A stretch of 64,000 nucleotides of DNA, taken from positions 62,001-126,000 of the forward strand of contig JADGRL010000003.1 of the NCBI GenBank assembly GCA_017880865.1. Reading direction: 5' to 3'. Origin of the DNA: Gallionella sp. (GTDB lineage: Bacteria; Pseudomonadota; Gammaproteobacteria; Burkholderiales; Gallionellaceae). Under the pieces are notes generated by a model that saw only the letters and a list, made by a program, of their open reading frames with translations, was not told where the DNA came from and ran no database searches. A program made the translations under genes and the position numbers. This document shows, piece after piece, positions 45,558-55,929 of this stretch (position 1 is the stretch's first letter; every line of letters starts with the position of its first letter).

Positions 45558-47015
45558 ATGTCACGAATCGTGATTTTGGGCGCAGGCATTTCCGGGCATA
45601 CGGTCGCTCGGAATTTAAATAAATGGCTAGGCAAGCAGCACGAAATTATAGTTGTCTCGCCCAATGCCAAATGGAATTGGGTACCTTCCAATATCTGGGT
45701 AGGTGTTGGTCAGATGAGTGAGGAACAGGTTACCTTTGATCTTGCGCAGGTTTACAGCAAAACTTCGGTTCGCTTTCTTCAGGCCAAGGCGCTGTCAATC
45801 AACCCGGAAGGCAATGCCGAGAGTGCGAGCCCATTCGTATCTGTCGAATACACGCACCCTGCCAAAGCTGGCGAGCAGGAAAACATTACTTACGACTTTC
45901 TGGTGAATGCTACAGGGCCAAAACTCAATTTCGGTGATACTCCGGGGTTGGGCCCGGAACACGGTCATACGGTATCCGTGTGCACCGCAAGCCATGCACT
46001 GGAAGCGAATAAAAAACTCCAAGCGTTAATCGATGCCCTGCGTGCAGGTGAACACCGCACTATAGTCATTGGCACGGGCCATGGGATGTGTACCTGCCAA
46101 GGTGCCGCGTTTGAATATATCTACAACGTGGATCACGTTTTGCGCGAGGCCGGGATTCGTGACAAGGCTCGCATCATCTGGCTCAGCAACGAGTATGAGT
46201 TGGGCGACTTTGGCATGGGTGGCGTGCATATCAAGCGTGGCGGCTACATTACCAACGGCAAGACCTTCGCAGAATCGCTGATGGTTGAGCGCGGGATCGA
46301 ATGGATTACTCGTGCTCACGTGACTAAAGTCGAAGCCGGGAAAATTCATTATGAGACTCTGGATGGGAGCTTCCACGAACAAGAGTTCGATTTTTCGATG
46401 CTGATCCCACCCTTTGCCGGGGTTGGACTGAAGGCTTTCGACAAAGCTGGCGCTGACATTTCCAGTCAGCTTTTTGCGCCCAACGGTTTCATGAAGGTGG
46501 ACGCTGATTACACTCCACGCCCGTATCTGGAATGGTCGGCCCGCGACTGGCCGAGGACGTACCAGACACCGAGCTATCGAAATATTTTTGCGGTCGGCAT
46601 CGCTTTCGCGCCGCCGCACATGATCAGCAAGCCGATGCAAAGTACAAATGGAACGCCCATCAATCCGACAGCTCCCAGAACCGGGATGCCATCGGCTGCC
46701 ATGGCGAAAGCGGTTGCCATGAGCATCCGCGACATGATTGGCGGTGCAGAAAAACCAACCCATACAGCGTCGATGGCTGAAATGGGTGCGGCGTGTGTGG
46801 CGTCTACCGGAGCGGATTTCTTCAAAGGTACCGCGGCCACCATGACCGTGTTCCCGGTCGTGCCAGACTTTGAGAAGTACCCGGATTACGGTCGTGACAT
46901 TGATCTGACTTTTGGTGAAATCGGATTGGCCGGTCACTGGATGAAGTATTTGTTGCACCACGCTTTCATTTATCAGGCAAAACTGAAACCGGGCTGGTCA
47001 ATAATCCCGGATTAA
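45558..47015 (+). CDS. FAD-dependent oxidoreductase, sulfide:quinone oxidoreductase-like
   Basis: 485 residues. The FAD motif MSRIVILGAGISGHTVARNL starts the protein, NATGPKLNFGDTPGLG is the second flavin contact, and GTGHGMCTCQGAAFEYIY carries a Cys pair near the expected redox site. It ends with SIIPD after a C-terminal amphipathic segment typical of membrane-attached SQR/FCC-type enzymes. AAGGAGA precedes the start. It probably oxidises sulfide or persulfide to feed quinone; substrate and subtype are not settled. Confidence 0.8.
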   Translation: MSRIVILGAGISGHTVARNLNKWLGKQHEIIVVSPNAKWNWVPSNIWVGVGQMSEEQVTFDLAQVYSKTSVRFLQAKALSINPEGNAESASPFVSVEYTHPAKAGEQENITYDFLVNATGPKLNFGDTPGLGPEHGHTVSVCTASHALEANKKLQALIDALRAGEHRTIVIGTGHGMCTCQGAAFEYIYNVDHVLREAGIRDKARIIWLSNEYELGDFGMGGVHIKRGGYITNGKTFAESLMVERGIEWITRAHVTKVEAGKIHYETLDGSFHEQEFDFSMLIPPFAGVGLKAFDKAGADISSQLFAPNGFMKVDADYTPRPYLEWSARDWPRTYQTPSYRNIFAVGIAFAPPHMISKPMQSTNGTPINPTAPRTGMPSAAMAKAVAMSIRDMIGGAEKPTHTASMAEMGAACVASTGADFFKGTAATMTVFPVVPDFEKYPDYGRDIDLTFGEIGLAGHWMKYLLHHAFIYQAKLKPGWSIIPD

Positions 47016-47044
47016 TGACCCCCAAAAAAATTAAGGAGCAAAAC

Positions 47045-47209
47045 ATGCCAGGAAAAATAACCAATAGAGAGCCTTACCAACAGGCTTATTATCCTCCGGC
47101 TCCGACCGGATTTACCCGTTACATGCGGACATCGCTGATATGGCAGAGTTTCCGCTTTCTCGTGATTAATCTGAAAATACTTAAATTGATGGCTAAATCC
47201 CATCATTAA
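47045..47209 (+). CDS. Small 54-residue protein downstream of the SQR-like gene
   Basis: A strong Shine-Dalgarno (TTAAGGAG) precedes ATG 47045, 29 bp after the flavoprotein stop. The product begins MPGKITNREPYQQAYYPPAP, continues with a basic-hydrophobic helix (RTSLIWQSFRFLVINLKILKLM) and ends KSHH. The helix could bind the membrane surface. It may be an accessory or anchor of the flavoenzyme; I know of no family name. Confidence 0.65.
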   Translation: MPGKITNREPYQQAYYPPAPTGFTRYMRTSLIWQSFRFLVINLKILKLMAKSHH

Positions 47210-47558
47210 ATTTCCGACCATCCCGACAATCCCTATTTCATTGAGCTAGGTTTTCCATGCCTGCCGTTCGCATTTCCTGTGGAGACAATACAGGGTATAG
47301 GCAGCCATGGAATTTTAATCAGTGCTGTTATGGTCTAGCTGACGCGGTGAGTGCCTGAACGTCTGATTCTTAACAAGCTGAAGGCCGCTTCAGGGTCGTT
47401 TTCCTATCGTCATGTGTATACGTTTCGCAGAAATCTCACCATGTTAGTGGCGAATTTCGAGCAGCGAAATAAAAAGAATGTCTGGCAAGTGGCGCTGCCA
47501 TTCATCGAGCGAGTGGATGCGCTCCACACATCAGAATCACCGTTGCATAAAGTGCCGC
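47210..47558. other. Gene-free stretch between the SQR-like operon and the EamA gene
   Basis: I see no convincing gene, RNA or strong terminator in these 349 bp. A frame at 47351-47608 (85 codons, TTG/GTG-type context) runs into the EamA gene on the other strand and has no recognisable domain or ribosome site. It may be debris of a lost gene. Confidence 0.5.
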
Positions 47559-48440
47559 CTATTTTGATTCCGAGTGCAACTTCCCCGACAACAAACTCGC
47601 TGAAATAATCAGCAACGCGCCTATCCAGTCGCGCAGCTCCATCGCTTCATTGGCGAGAAAGTACGACGAGGCGGCAGCGACCACCAGCTCGAACAGAAAC
47701 AGCAGCATGGCGCGATTGGACAGCAGCTGGGTGACCCCGTATTGCACGGCAAAGCTGGTGGCGCACAGCGCGATACCGAGCAACCCGAGTATCAGCCAGG
47801 ATTGCGCACTCATCGCCAGCAGCTGAACCGGTACCCCGCCTTGCCACCACAGCAGCGGTGCGGTCAACAAGGCGGTGCCGAACAACACGCTGTAAGATTT
47901 TCCCTCCACGCTAAAATGCGTGGCACGCCGTGACAGCACATTGGAAAGCGCGAAACTCATGCCCGCCGATAACCCTATCCATTCGGAAATATTTTGTGGC
48001 AGCGGCAAACCGCGCTCCGGTTCCCACAACATGATGGCTGCACCGCAAAAAGACAGCGCCATGACCAGATAGCCGTAACGATTGAGCCGTTCACCCAGCA
48101 GCCAATAGGAAAATATAATCGTCCACAACGGCGCGAGGTAGAACAACAGCAACACGCGCATCACTTCGCCATGCAGCATCGCCAGCACATAAGCTAAATT
48201 CGACCAGCCTGCGCTCAACAACAAACCGGCTGACCACCACCCAGCCTGGGGGAGTTCGCGCCACACGCGAGGCAGCATGAACGCACCGAACAGCATCGCC
48301 ATTACATAGGTGATCAGCGTCGCCAGCGGGCCGGTTACGCCCGCATCCTGCAACACGCGGAAGGGATACCAGATCAGCCCCCACACCAGCGCACCACTCA
48401 GAATTCCGGCAATCGGCAATACATTTTTTTTTGATGGCAC
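47559..48440 (-). CDS. EamA/DMT family transporter (RhaT-like)
   Basis: About 293 residues with ten predicted TM helices arranged as two EamA repeats: GILSGALVWGLIWYPFRVLQ in the first, then IGLSAGMSFALSNVLSRRA in the second. GTG 48440 is chosen; the longer frame from ATG 48530 would overlap the dapC start. Probable small-metabolite exporter, substrate unknown. It is divergent from dapC. Confidence 0.85.
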   Translation of the reverse strand: MPSKKNVLPIAGILSGALVWGLIWYPFRVLQDAGVTGPLATLITYVMAMLFGAFMLPRVWRELPQAGWWSAGLLLSAGWSNLAYVLAMLHGEVMRVLLLFYLAPLWTIIFSYWLLGERLNRYGYLVMALSFCGAAIMLWEPERGLPLPQNISEWIGLSAGMSFALSNVLSRRATHFSVEGKSYSVLFGTALLTAPLLWWQGGVPVQLLAMSAQSWLILGLLGIALCATSFAVQYGVTQLLSNRAMLLFLFELVVAAASSYFLANEAMELRDWIGALLIISASLLSGKLHSESK

Positions 48441-48510
48441 TGGACAGTCCCTAATTATGCAATGCGCCCGTATAATGCGCGCTAAATTTTGCGCATCATT
48501 GAGATAACAA

Positions 48511-48534
48511 ATGAATCCGGATTTACCCAAATGA
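48511..48534 (+). CDS. Seven-codon leader frame overlapping the dapC start
   Basis: ATG...TGA coding MNPDLPK, whose stop overlaps the dapC ATG as ATGA. The peptide and the bases repeat the dapC start (MNPDLQ), with differences only at third codon positions over the first five codons. It looks like a 20-bp tandem duplication of the start region. Whether it is translated is unknown. Confidence 0.35.
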   Translation: MNPDLPK

Positions 48535-49739
48535 ACCCAGACTTACAACGACTACAACCCTACCCTTTTCAGAAACTCGCCGCATTATTTCGCGACGTTC
48601 CGCCCAACCCGGGTTATAGCCCCATCAGTCTGTCCATCGGCGAACCGAAACACGCCACACCACAATTCATCCGTGACGCGCTGACGAACAATCTCGACGG
48701 GCTGGCGAATTATCCCACAACTGCCGGCAGCAACACGCTGCGCGGCACGATAGCCGACTGGCTGGCCGCGCGCTATGGCATTCCAGCGCCCGATGCCAAA
48801 ACTCAGGTCTTGCCGGTGAACGGCAGCCGCGAAGCACTGTTTGCCTTTGCCCAAGCCGTGATCGATCGCACGAAAAGCAATCCCGCCGTGATATGCCCGA
48901 ATCCGTTTTACCAGATTTACGAAGGCGCGGCATTCCTTTCTGGTGCTACGCCCTACTTTCTCAACACCATCAGTGGCGACAACTACGCGTTGAATTTTGC
49001 GCAACTGCCCGAAGATGTCTGGCAGCATACTCAATTGATCTACGTGTGCTCGCCGGGCAATCCGACCGGACGCGTGATGCCGCTGACAGAATGGAAAACC
49101 TTGTTCGAGATGTCCGATCGCTACGGCTTCGTGATCGCCTCGGATGAATGCTATTCAGAAATTTATTTTGACGAAAAACCCTTAGGCGCGCTGCAAGCCG
49201 CACAGCAACTGGGGCGCAGCGATTACAAGAATCTGGTCGTGTTCTCCAGCTTGTCGAAACGCTCCAACGTGCCGGGCATGCGCTCCGGCTTTGTCGCGGG
49301 CGATGCTCAGGTGATCGAAAAATTCGCACTGTACCGCACCTACCATGGCTCGGCGATGAACCCGGCGATACAGGCCGCCAGTATCGCCGCCTGGAATGAC
49401 GAAACGCACGTTGCGGAAAATCGCCGCCTATATGCGGAGAAATTTGCCCGCGTGGTTGAGATTCTGAAACCGGTGTTGCCGGTCACGCTCCCGGATGCCG
49501 GCTTTTATCTTTGGATTAATCTGTCCGCAGCGGGGCTGCGCACGCCGATGACCGACACCGCCTTCGCGCAGGCGCTATATCGCGACTATAATGTCACGGT
49601 ATTGCCGGGCAGCTATCTCGCACGTGATGCGAACGGTGTGAACCCAGGCGAGAATTTTGTGCGTCTGGCTCTGGTTGCGAGCACCAAAGAGACCGTCGAA
49701 GCCGCACAGCGTATCGCCCGATTCGTTTCATCGCTGTAA
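48531..49739 (+). CDS. dapC: Succinyldiaminopimelate transaminase DapC
   Basis: PLP-dependent fold-type I aminotransferase in the succinylase branch of lysine/DAP synthesis. 402 residues: [15 protein letters not shown] start, [50 protein letters not shown] and the PLP Lys in [17 protein letters not shown]. Synteny with dapD immediately downstream supports DapC rather than another class I/II aminotransferase. Confidence 0.93.
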   Translation: MNPDLQRLQPYPFQKLAALFRDVPPNPGYSPISLSIGEPKHATPQFIRDALTNNLDGLANYPTTAGSNTLRGTIADWLAARYGIPAPDAKTQVLPVNGSREALFAFAQAVIDRTKSNPAVICPNPFYQIYEGAAFLSGATPYFLNTISGDNYALNFAQLPEDVWQHTQLIYVCSPGNPTGRVMPLTEWKTLFEMSDRYGFVIASDECYSEIYFDEKPLGALQAAQQLGRSDYKNLVVFSSLSKRSNVPGMRSGFVAGDAQVIEKFALYRTYHGSAMNPAIQAASIAAWNDETHVAENRRLYAEKFARVVEILKPVLPVTLPDAGFYLWINLSAAGLRTPMTDTAFAQALYRDYNVTVLPGSYLARDANGVNPGENFVRLALVASTKETVEAAQRIARFVSSL

Positions 49740-49762
49740 TTAACTTTAATCAGGAAATTATC

Positions 49763-50584
49763 ATGGATCAATTGCAACAAATCATCGAACAAGGTTTTGA
49801 ACGCCGCGCCGAGATCACCCCGCGCAATGCCGATGCGCAACTCAAGGAAGCGGTCGATAGCGTCATCACCCAACTCGACGAGGGCAAGCTGCGCGTTGCT
49901 GAAAAAATCAATGGCGAGTGGGTGACGCACCAATGGCTTAAAAAGGCCGTGCTGCTGTCGTTCCGGCTGGAAGACAATGCCTTCATCAAGGGCGGCTTCA
50001 CCAATTACTACGACAAGGTTCCGTCCAAATTTGCCGACTACAACAGCCGCGATTTTCGCGAAGGCGGCTTCCGCGTCGTGCCTCCGGCCGCAGCGCGCCG
50101 TGGCGCGTTCATCGGCAAGAACGTGGTGCTGATGCCCTCCTATGTAAACATCGGCGCCTATGTCGATGAAGGCACGATGGTGGACACCTGGGCGACGGTC
50201 GGCTCCTGCGCACAGATCGGCAAGAACGTACATTTGAGCGGCGGGGTCGGTATCGGCGGCGTGCTCGAACCGATTCAAGCCAACCCGACCATCATCGGCG
50301 ACAACTGCTTCGTCGGCGCGCGCTCGGAAATCGTCGAAGGCGTGATCCTGGAAGATAACGTCGTGATCTCGATGGGCGTGTTCATCGGTCAAAGCACCAA
50401 GATTTACGACCGTGAAACCGGCGAGGTCAGCTATGGTCGGGTACCATCCGGCTCCGTAGTGGTTAGCGGCAGCCTGCCTTCCAAGGATGGCAGCTACAGC
50501 TTGTACTGCGCGGTGATTGTGAAGAAAGTGGATGCCAAGACCTTGTCCAAGGTGGGCATCAACGAATTATTGAGGGGTATTTGA
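49763..50584 (+). CDS. dapD: Tetrahydrodipicolinate N-succinyltransferase DapD
   Basis: 273-residue left-handed beta-helix acyltransferase; the hexapeptide repeats run from about residue 105 ([24 protein letters not shown]) to 215, with [24 protein letters not shown]. It transfers succinyl from succinyl-CoA to THDP. AGGA lies before the ATG. It is in line with dapC and dapE. Confidence 0.96.
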   Translation: MDQLQQIIEQGFERRAEITPRNADAQLKEAVDSVITQLDEGKLRVAEKINGEWVTHQWLKKAVLLSFRLEDNAFIKGGFTNYYDKVPSKFADYNSRDFREGGFRVVPPAAARRGAFIGKNVVLMPSYVNIGAYVDEGTMVDTWATVGSCAQIGKNVHLSGGVGIGGVLEPIQANPTIIGDNCFVGARSEIVEGVILEDNVVISMGVFIGQSTKIYDRETGEVSYGRVPSGSVVVSGSLPSKDGSYSLYCAVIVKKVDAKTLSKVGINELLRGI

Positions 50585-50660
50585 TCGTAGGTGCGTATGG
50601 CATTACGCCCTCGCCATTTACCGTCGTGACGTTAAGGCGTATTGCCATACGCCCCTACGA
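50585..50660. repeat. REP-like inverted repeat between dapD and pilU
   Basis: Two 25-bp arms (50585-50609 and 50636-50660) read GTAGGTGCGTATGGCATTACGCC-like and its complement with few mismatches, around a 26-bp loop. No T-run follows, so it is a repeat rather than a classical terminator. It may attenuate dapD-to-pilU read-through. Confidence 0.7.
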
Positions 50661-50680
50661 CCTTTAAAAAAGGAGATAAC

Positions 50681-51846
50681 ATGATCATCACACCATTGCT
50701 GCAACTGGCCGCCAGCAAACAGGCTTCCGACTTGTTCTTCTCGGTCGGCGCGCCGGTCAACATCAAGATCGACGGCATCGCAATGCCGGTCAACGCGCAG
50801 ACTCTGGACGCCGATGTCATCAAGCGCATCGCCTATGAGATGATGTCCCCGAAGCAGATCGCCGAGTTTGAATCCGAAATGGAGATGAATTTCTCTTTTC
50901 ATGCCGAAGGCACCGGCAATTTCCGCATCAATATTTTCCGCCAGCGCGGCGACATCGCCATCGTGGTCCGCCATATCAAGGCCAAGATCGGCAGCGCTGA
51001 AGAACTGCATTTGCCCGAAATACTAAAAGATCTGGTCATGGAAAAGCGCGGCCTGGTACTGGTGGTCGGCGCAACCGGTTCAGGAAAATCCACCACTCTC
51101 GCCTCGATGATCGAGCATCGCAGCAAAACCGTGAGCGGACATATCCTGACCATCGAAGAACCCATCGAATACATTTTTAACCACGGCAAATCCATCGTGA
51201 ACCAGCGCGAAATCGGCGCCGATACGCGCTCATATGAAAGCGCATTGTCCAGCGGGATGCGAGAAGCCCCGGATGTGCTGATGATAGGCGAGGTGCGTGA
51301 TCGCGAAACACTCAAGCACGCGCTGATTTTCGCGCAGACCGGGCATTTGTGCCTGACCACCCTGCACGCCAACAACAGTTATCACGCGCTGAACCGTATC
51401 GTGAATTTTTTTCCTTACGATTCGCGCCGCGGCGTATTGGCCGATTTATCGATGTGCTTGCGCGCAGTGATCTCGCAACGCCTGGTGCGCAATGTGCAAG
51501 GCAAGCAGGTTCCCGCCGTTGAAATTTTGCTGAACACCTCGCTGATTGCCGATCAGATCAAGAATGATGAACTCGACAAAATTCGCGAATCCATCGAGAA
51601 GAGCGTTTCCACCGGTTCGCAAACCTTCGAGCAAGCCCTCTACAAACTATTCAAGAAGGGGCTGATCACCAAAGAAGAAGCGCTACGCAACGCCGATTCG
51701 GCAAGCAACCTGTCCTCGCTGGTCGATTTTTCGGAGCGCACAGACACCCAAAAAGTGCCGGTATTTACTGCCAACCCGACCTCTCAAAAAGGTTCGACGT
51801 CAAACTCAGATCTCGACAGCATCAAGCTTAACCTGAATGACCCTAA

Positions 51847-51850
<4 letters not shown>
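50681..51850 (+). CDS. pilU: Type IV pilus retraction ATPase PilU
   Basis: 389-residue hexameric motor of the PilT/PilU family that helps depolymerise pili in twitching. Walker A is GATGSGKSTTLASM, Asp-box TIEEPIEYIF, Walker B MIGEVRDRETLKHAL, His-box HLCLTTLHANNSYHALNRI. The C-terminal tail, longer than in PilT and ending DSIKLNLNDPK, fits PilU. ATG 50681 follows AGGAGATAAC. It overlaps yffB by 4 bp. Confidence 0.9.
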
Positions 51851-53351
<1,501 letters not shown>

Positions 53352-53354
53352 ATT

Positions 53355-54257
53355 ATGAATGATTATTTTTCACAGGCCGCTCAAAACCTGCACACGGTGC
53401 GCGACTATCTACGTTTTGCGGTAAGCCGCTTCAATCAGGCTAAGCTGTTTTTCGGGCACGGCAGCACCGATGCCTACGACGAAGCCGCCTACCTGATCCT
53501 GCATACGCTGCATCTGCCGCTGGATCGACTCGAGCCGTTTCTCGATGCGCGCCTGACCGACAGCGAGCGCACCGAAGTGCTGAACATCGTTCATCGGCGC
53601 GTCGAACATCGCATCCCTGCGGCCTACCTGACCCATCAGGCGCTGTTGGGCGAATTCAGTTTTTATGTGGATGAACGGGTCATCGTGCCGCGCTCGTTCA
53701 TCGCGGAATTGCTGTTGGAACAACTCAGCCCGTGGATCGCCGAACCCGAACAGATCGGCAACGTATTGGATTTATGCACCGGCAGTGGCTGCCTGGCGAT
53801 TCTCGCCGCACATGCTTTCCCTTATGCCAGCGTGGACGCAGTGGACTTGTCACCGGCCGCACTGGCCGTCGCCGAACGCAACGTCGCCGACTACAAACTG
53901 CAAGACCGCGTACATCTGATTGAATCGGATCTGTTCTCCAAGCTAGGCGACAAACAATATGACCTGATCATCAGCAACCCGCCCTACGTGGATGCCGAGT
54001 CAGTCGCAGCACTCCCGCATGAATATCTGCACGAACCCAAGCTCGCGCTCGGCAGCGGCCATGACGGGCTGGATGCGACGCGCATCATCCTCAAACATGC
54101 CGCGCAGCATCTCACCGACAACGGAATTCTGATCGTCGAGATCGGCCACAACCGAGACGTGCTGGAAGCTGCCTACCCCGACCTGCCGTTCACCTGGCTG
54201 GATGTCAGCGCGGGCGATGAGTTCGTGTTCATGCTGCACAGAAACGATCTGCTGTAA
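53355..54257 (+). CDS. prmB: Ribosomal protein L3 glutamine methyltransferase PrmB
   Basis: 300-residue SAM enzyme with VLDLCTGSGCLAILAAHAFP (SAM loop), VDAVDLSPAALAVAERN and the NPPY motif (IISNPPYVDAESV) that positions the Gln amide. The N-terminal domain (about 1-90) distinguishes PrmB from PrmC. It follows dapE directly. Confidence 0.93.
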   Translation: MNDYFSQAAQNLHTVRDYLRFAVSRFNQAKLFFGHGSTDAYDEAAYLILHTLHLPLDRLEPFLDARLTDSERTEVLNIVHRRVEHRIPAAYLTHQALLGEFSFYVDERVIVPRSFIAELLLEQLSPWIAEPEQIGNVLDLCTGSGCLAILAAHAFPYASVDAVDLSPAALAVAERNVADYKLQDRVHLIESDLFSKLGDKQYDLIISNPPYVDAESVAALPHEYLHEPKLALGSGHDGLDATRIILKHAAQHLTDNGILIVEIGHNRDVLEAAYPDLPFTWLDVSAGDEFVFMLHRNDLL

Positions 54258-54271
54258 TCTGGAACTATTAG

Positions 54272-55081
54272 ATGTCGGTTGATCACTACGAGAATTTCCC
54301 GGTTGCTTCTATTTTGATGCCCAAGCGGCTGCGCAAGCCGGTCGCGGCAATCTACCATTTCGCGCGCGCGGCGGATGACATCGCCGATGAAGGCGAGTTG
54401 TCCAACGAACAGCGCCTGAAACAACTCGACGAATTCCGTGCCGAGCTGGCGCGCATCAACAACAATGAAACGCCGCTCACGCCGCTGTTCCAGAACTTGG
54501 CCTACGAAGTCCGTCAGCACGCGCTGCCGATGCAGCCGCTTTACGATCTGCTCGATGCATTTTCGCAGGACGTCGTAAAAAAACGTTACGCCAATTTTGA
54601 AGAATTACTCGACTATTGCCGCCGCTCCGCCAACCCGGTCGGCAACCTGCTGCTGCATCTCTACGACGAAGCCACTCAGGTCAACCTCGCCTACTCGGAT
54701 GCGATCTGCACCAGTTTGCAGCTCATCAATTTCTGGCAGGATATCGCGAAGGATTACGCGATCGGGCGCATCTATCTGCCGCTGGATGAACTCGCGCAAT
54801 ACGGCGTCAGCGAAGACCGGATCGCGCAGGGCATCAGCGACGATGCATGGCGCAAACTGATAAAGTTTCAGGTGAATCGCGCGCGTTCTCTGATGCTTAC
54901 CGGAAAACCTTTGGGCACCATACTCACCGGACGCATCGGCCTGGAGATGCGCATGATTATCGCTGGCGGGTTGCGCATACTCGACAAGCTGGAAAGCGCT
55001 GAATACGACATGTTCCATCACCGTCCGGTATTGCGTCCGTTCGACTGGGTTATCATGCTGGCCAAGAGCGCGCCATATTAA
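54272..55081 (+). CDS. hpnC: HpnC, hydroxysqualene synthase
   Basis: 269-residue trans-isoprenyl diphosphate synthase fold. The first Asp-rich motif is in HFARAADDIADEGELSNEQR, the second in LINFWQDIAKDYAIGRIYLP. In the HpnCDE route HpnC makes hydroxysqualene from presqualene diphosphate. It begins 14 bp after prmB and runs into hpnD with 14 bp to ATG 55096. Confidence 0.93.
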   Translation: MSVDHYENFPVASILMPKRLRKPVAAIYHFARAADDIADEGELSNEQRLKQLDEFRAELARINNNETPLTPLFQNLAYEVRQHALPMQPLYDLLDAFSQDVVKKRYANFEELLDYCRRSANPVGNLLLHLYDEATQVNLAYSDAICTSLQLINFWQDIAKDYAIGRIYLPLDELAQYGVSEDRIAQGISDDAWRKLIKFQVNRARSLMLTGKPLGTILTGRIGLEMRMIIAGGLRILDKLESAEYDMFHHRPVLRPFDWVIMLAKSAPY

Positions 55082-55095
55082 TTTTGCAAACCGAC

Positions 55096-55929
55096 ATGAC
55101 CCCAGACCAATACTGCCAGGACAAAGCCGCTGCCAGCGGATCGAGCTTCTATTACAGCTTCATGTTCCTGCCGAAAGAACAGCGCCGCGCGATCACCGCG
55201 CTGTATGCCTTTTGCCGCGAGGTGGACGACGTGGTGGACGAATGTTCGGATGCTAATGTTGCTCGCACCACGCTCAACTGGTGGCGCGCTCAGGTCGCAG
55301 AAATATACGGCGGCAAGCCTCAACACCCCGTGGCTCAGGCACTGGTGCCCATCGTTCAGCAATTTAATATGTCCCAGGAACATCTGCTGGAGATCATTGA
55401 CGGCATGGAGATGGATCTTGACCTGCCGCGCTACGCAGATTTCAAATCGCTGCAACTGTATTGCTACCGCGTCGCCTCGGTGGTCGGCCTGCTGTCGGTG
55501 GAGATTTTCGGCTACACCGACCGCCAGACGCTGAAATACGCGCATGATCTGGGGCTGGCTTTCCAGCTCACCAACATCATCCGCGATGTCGGCGAAGATG
55601 CGCGGCGCAACCGCATCTACCTGCCGCAGGACGAGATGCGGCAGTTCGGCGTGACTGAGGCGGACATTCTGAATTCGCATGAAACCGAGAATTTCCAGAA
55701 GCTGATGGCGTTCCAGATCGAACGCGCGCAGCGCTACTACCAGCAGGCGCTGGCGCATCTGCCCGCAGCAGATCGCAAGACGCAACGCACCGGGCTGATC
55801 ATGGCGGCGATCTATCGCGCCACGCTGGATGAAGTAATCGCCAGCGGCTGCCATGTGTTGAAGGAGCGCGTCTCGCTCGGTACGGGTTACAAACTTTGGC
55901 TGGCCTTCAAGACGTGGTTCAAGAAATGA
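55096..55929 (+). CDS. hpnD: HpnD, presqualene diphosphate synthase
   Basis: 277 residues with FYYSFMFLPKEQRRAITALYAFCREVDDVVDE (first Asp motif) and AFQLTNIIRDVGEDARRNRIYLPQDEM (second). It joins two farnesyl diphosphates to presqualene diphosphate. The start is ATG 55096; TTG 55084 is a less likely alternative. It overlaps hpnE as ATGA. Confidence 0.93.
   Translation: MTPDQYCQDKAAASGSSFYYSFMFLPKEQRRAITALYAFCREVDDVVDECSDANVARTTLNWWRAQVAEIYGGKPQHPVAQALVPIVQQFNMSQEHLLEIIDGMEMDLDLPRYADFKSLQLYCYRVASVVGLLSVEIFGYTDRQTLKYAHDLGLAFQLTNIIRDVGEDARRNRIYLPQDEMRQFGVTEADILNSHETENFQKLMAFQIERAQRYYQQALAHLPAADRKTQRTGLIMAAIYRATLDEVIASGCHVLKERVSLGTGYKLWLAFKTWFKK

Noticed and set aside
47351-47608. 85-codon forward frame
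   Set aside because: No ribosome site, no recognisable domain, and it overlaps the end of the EamA gene on the other strand.
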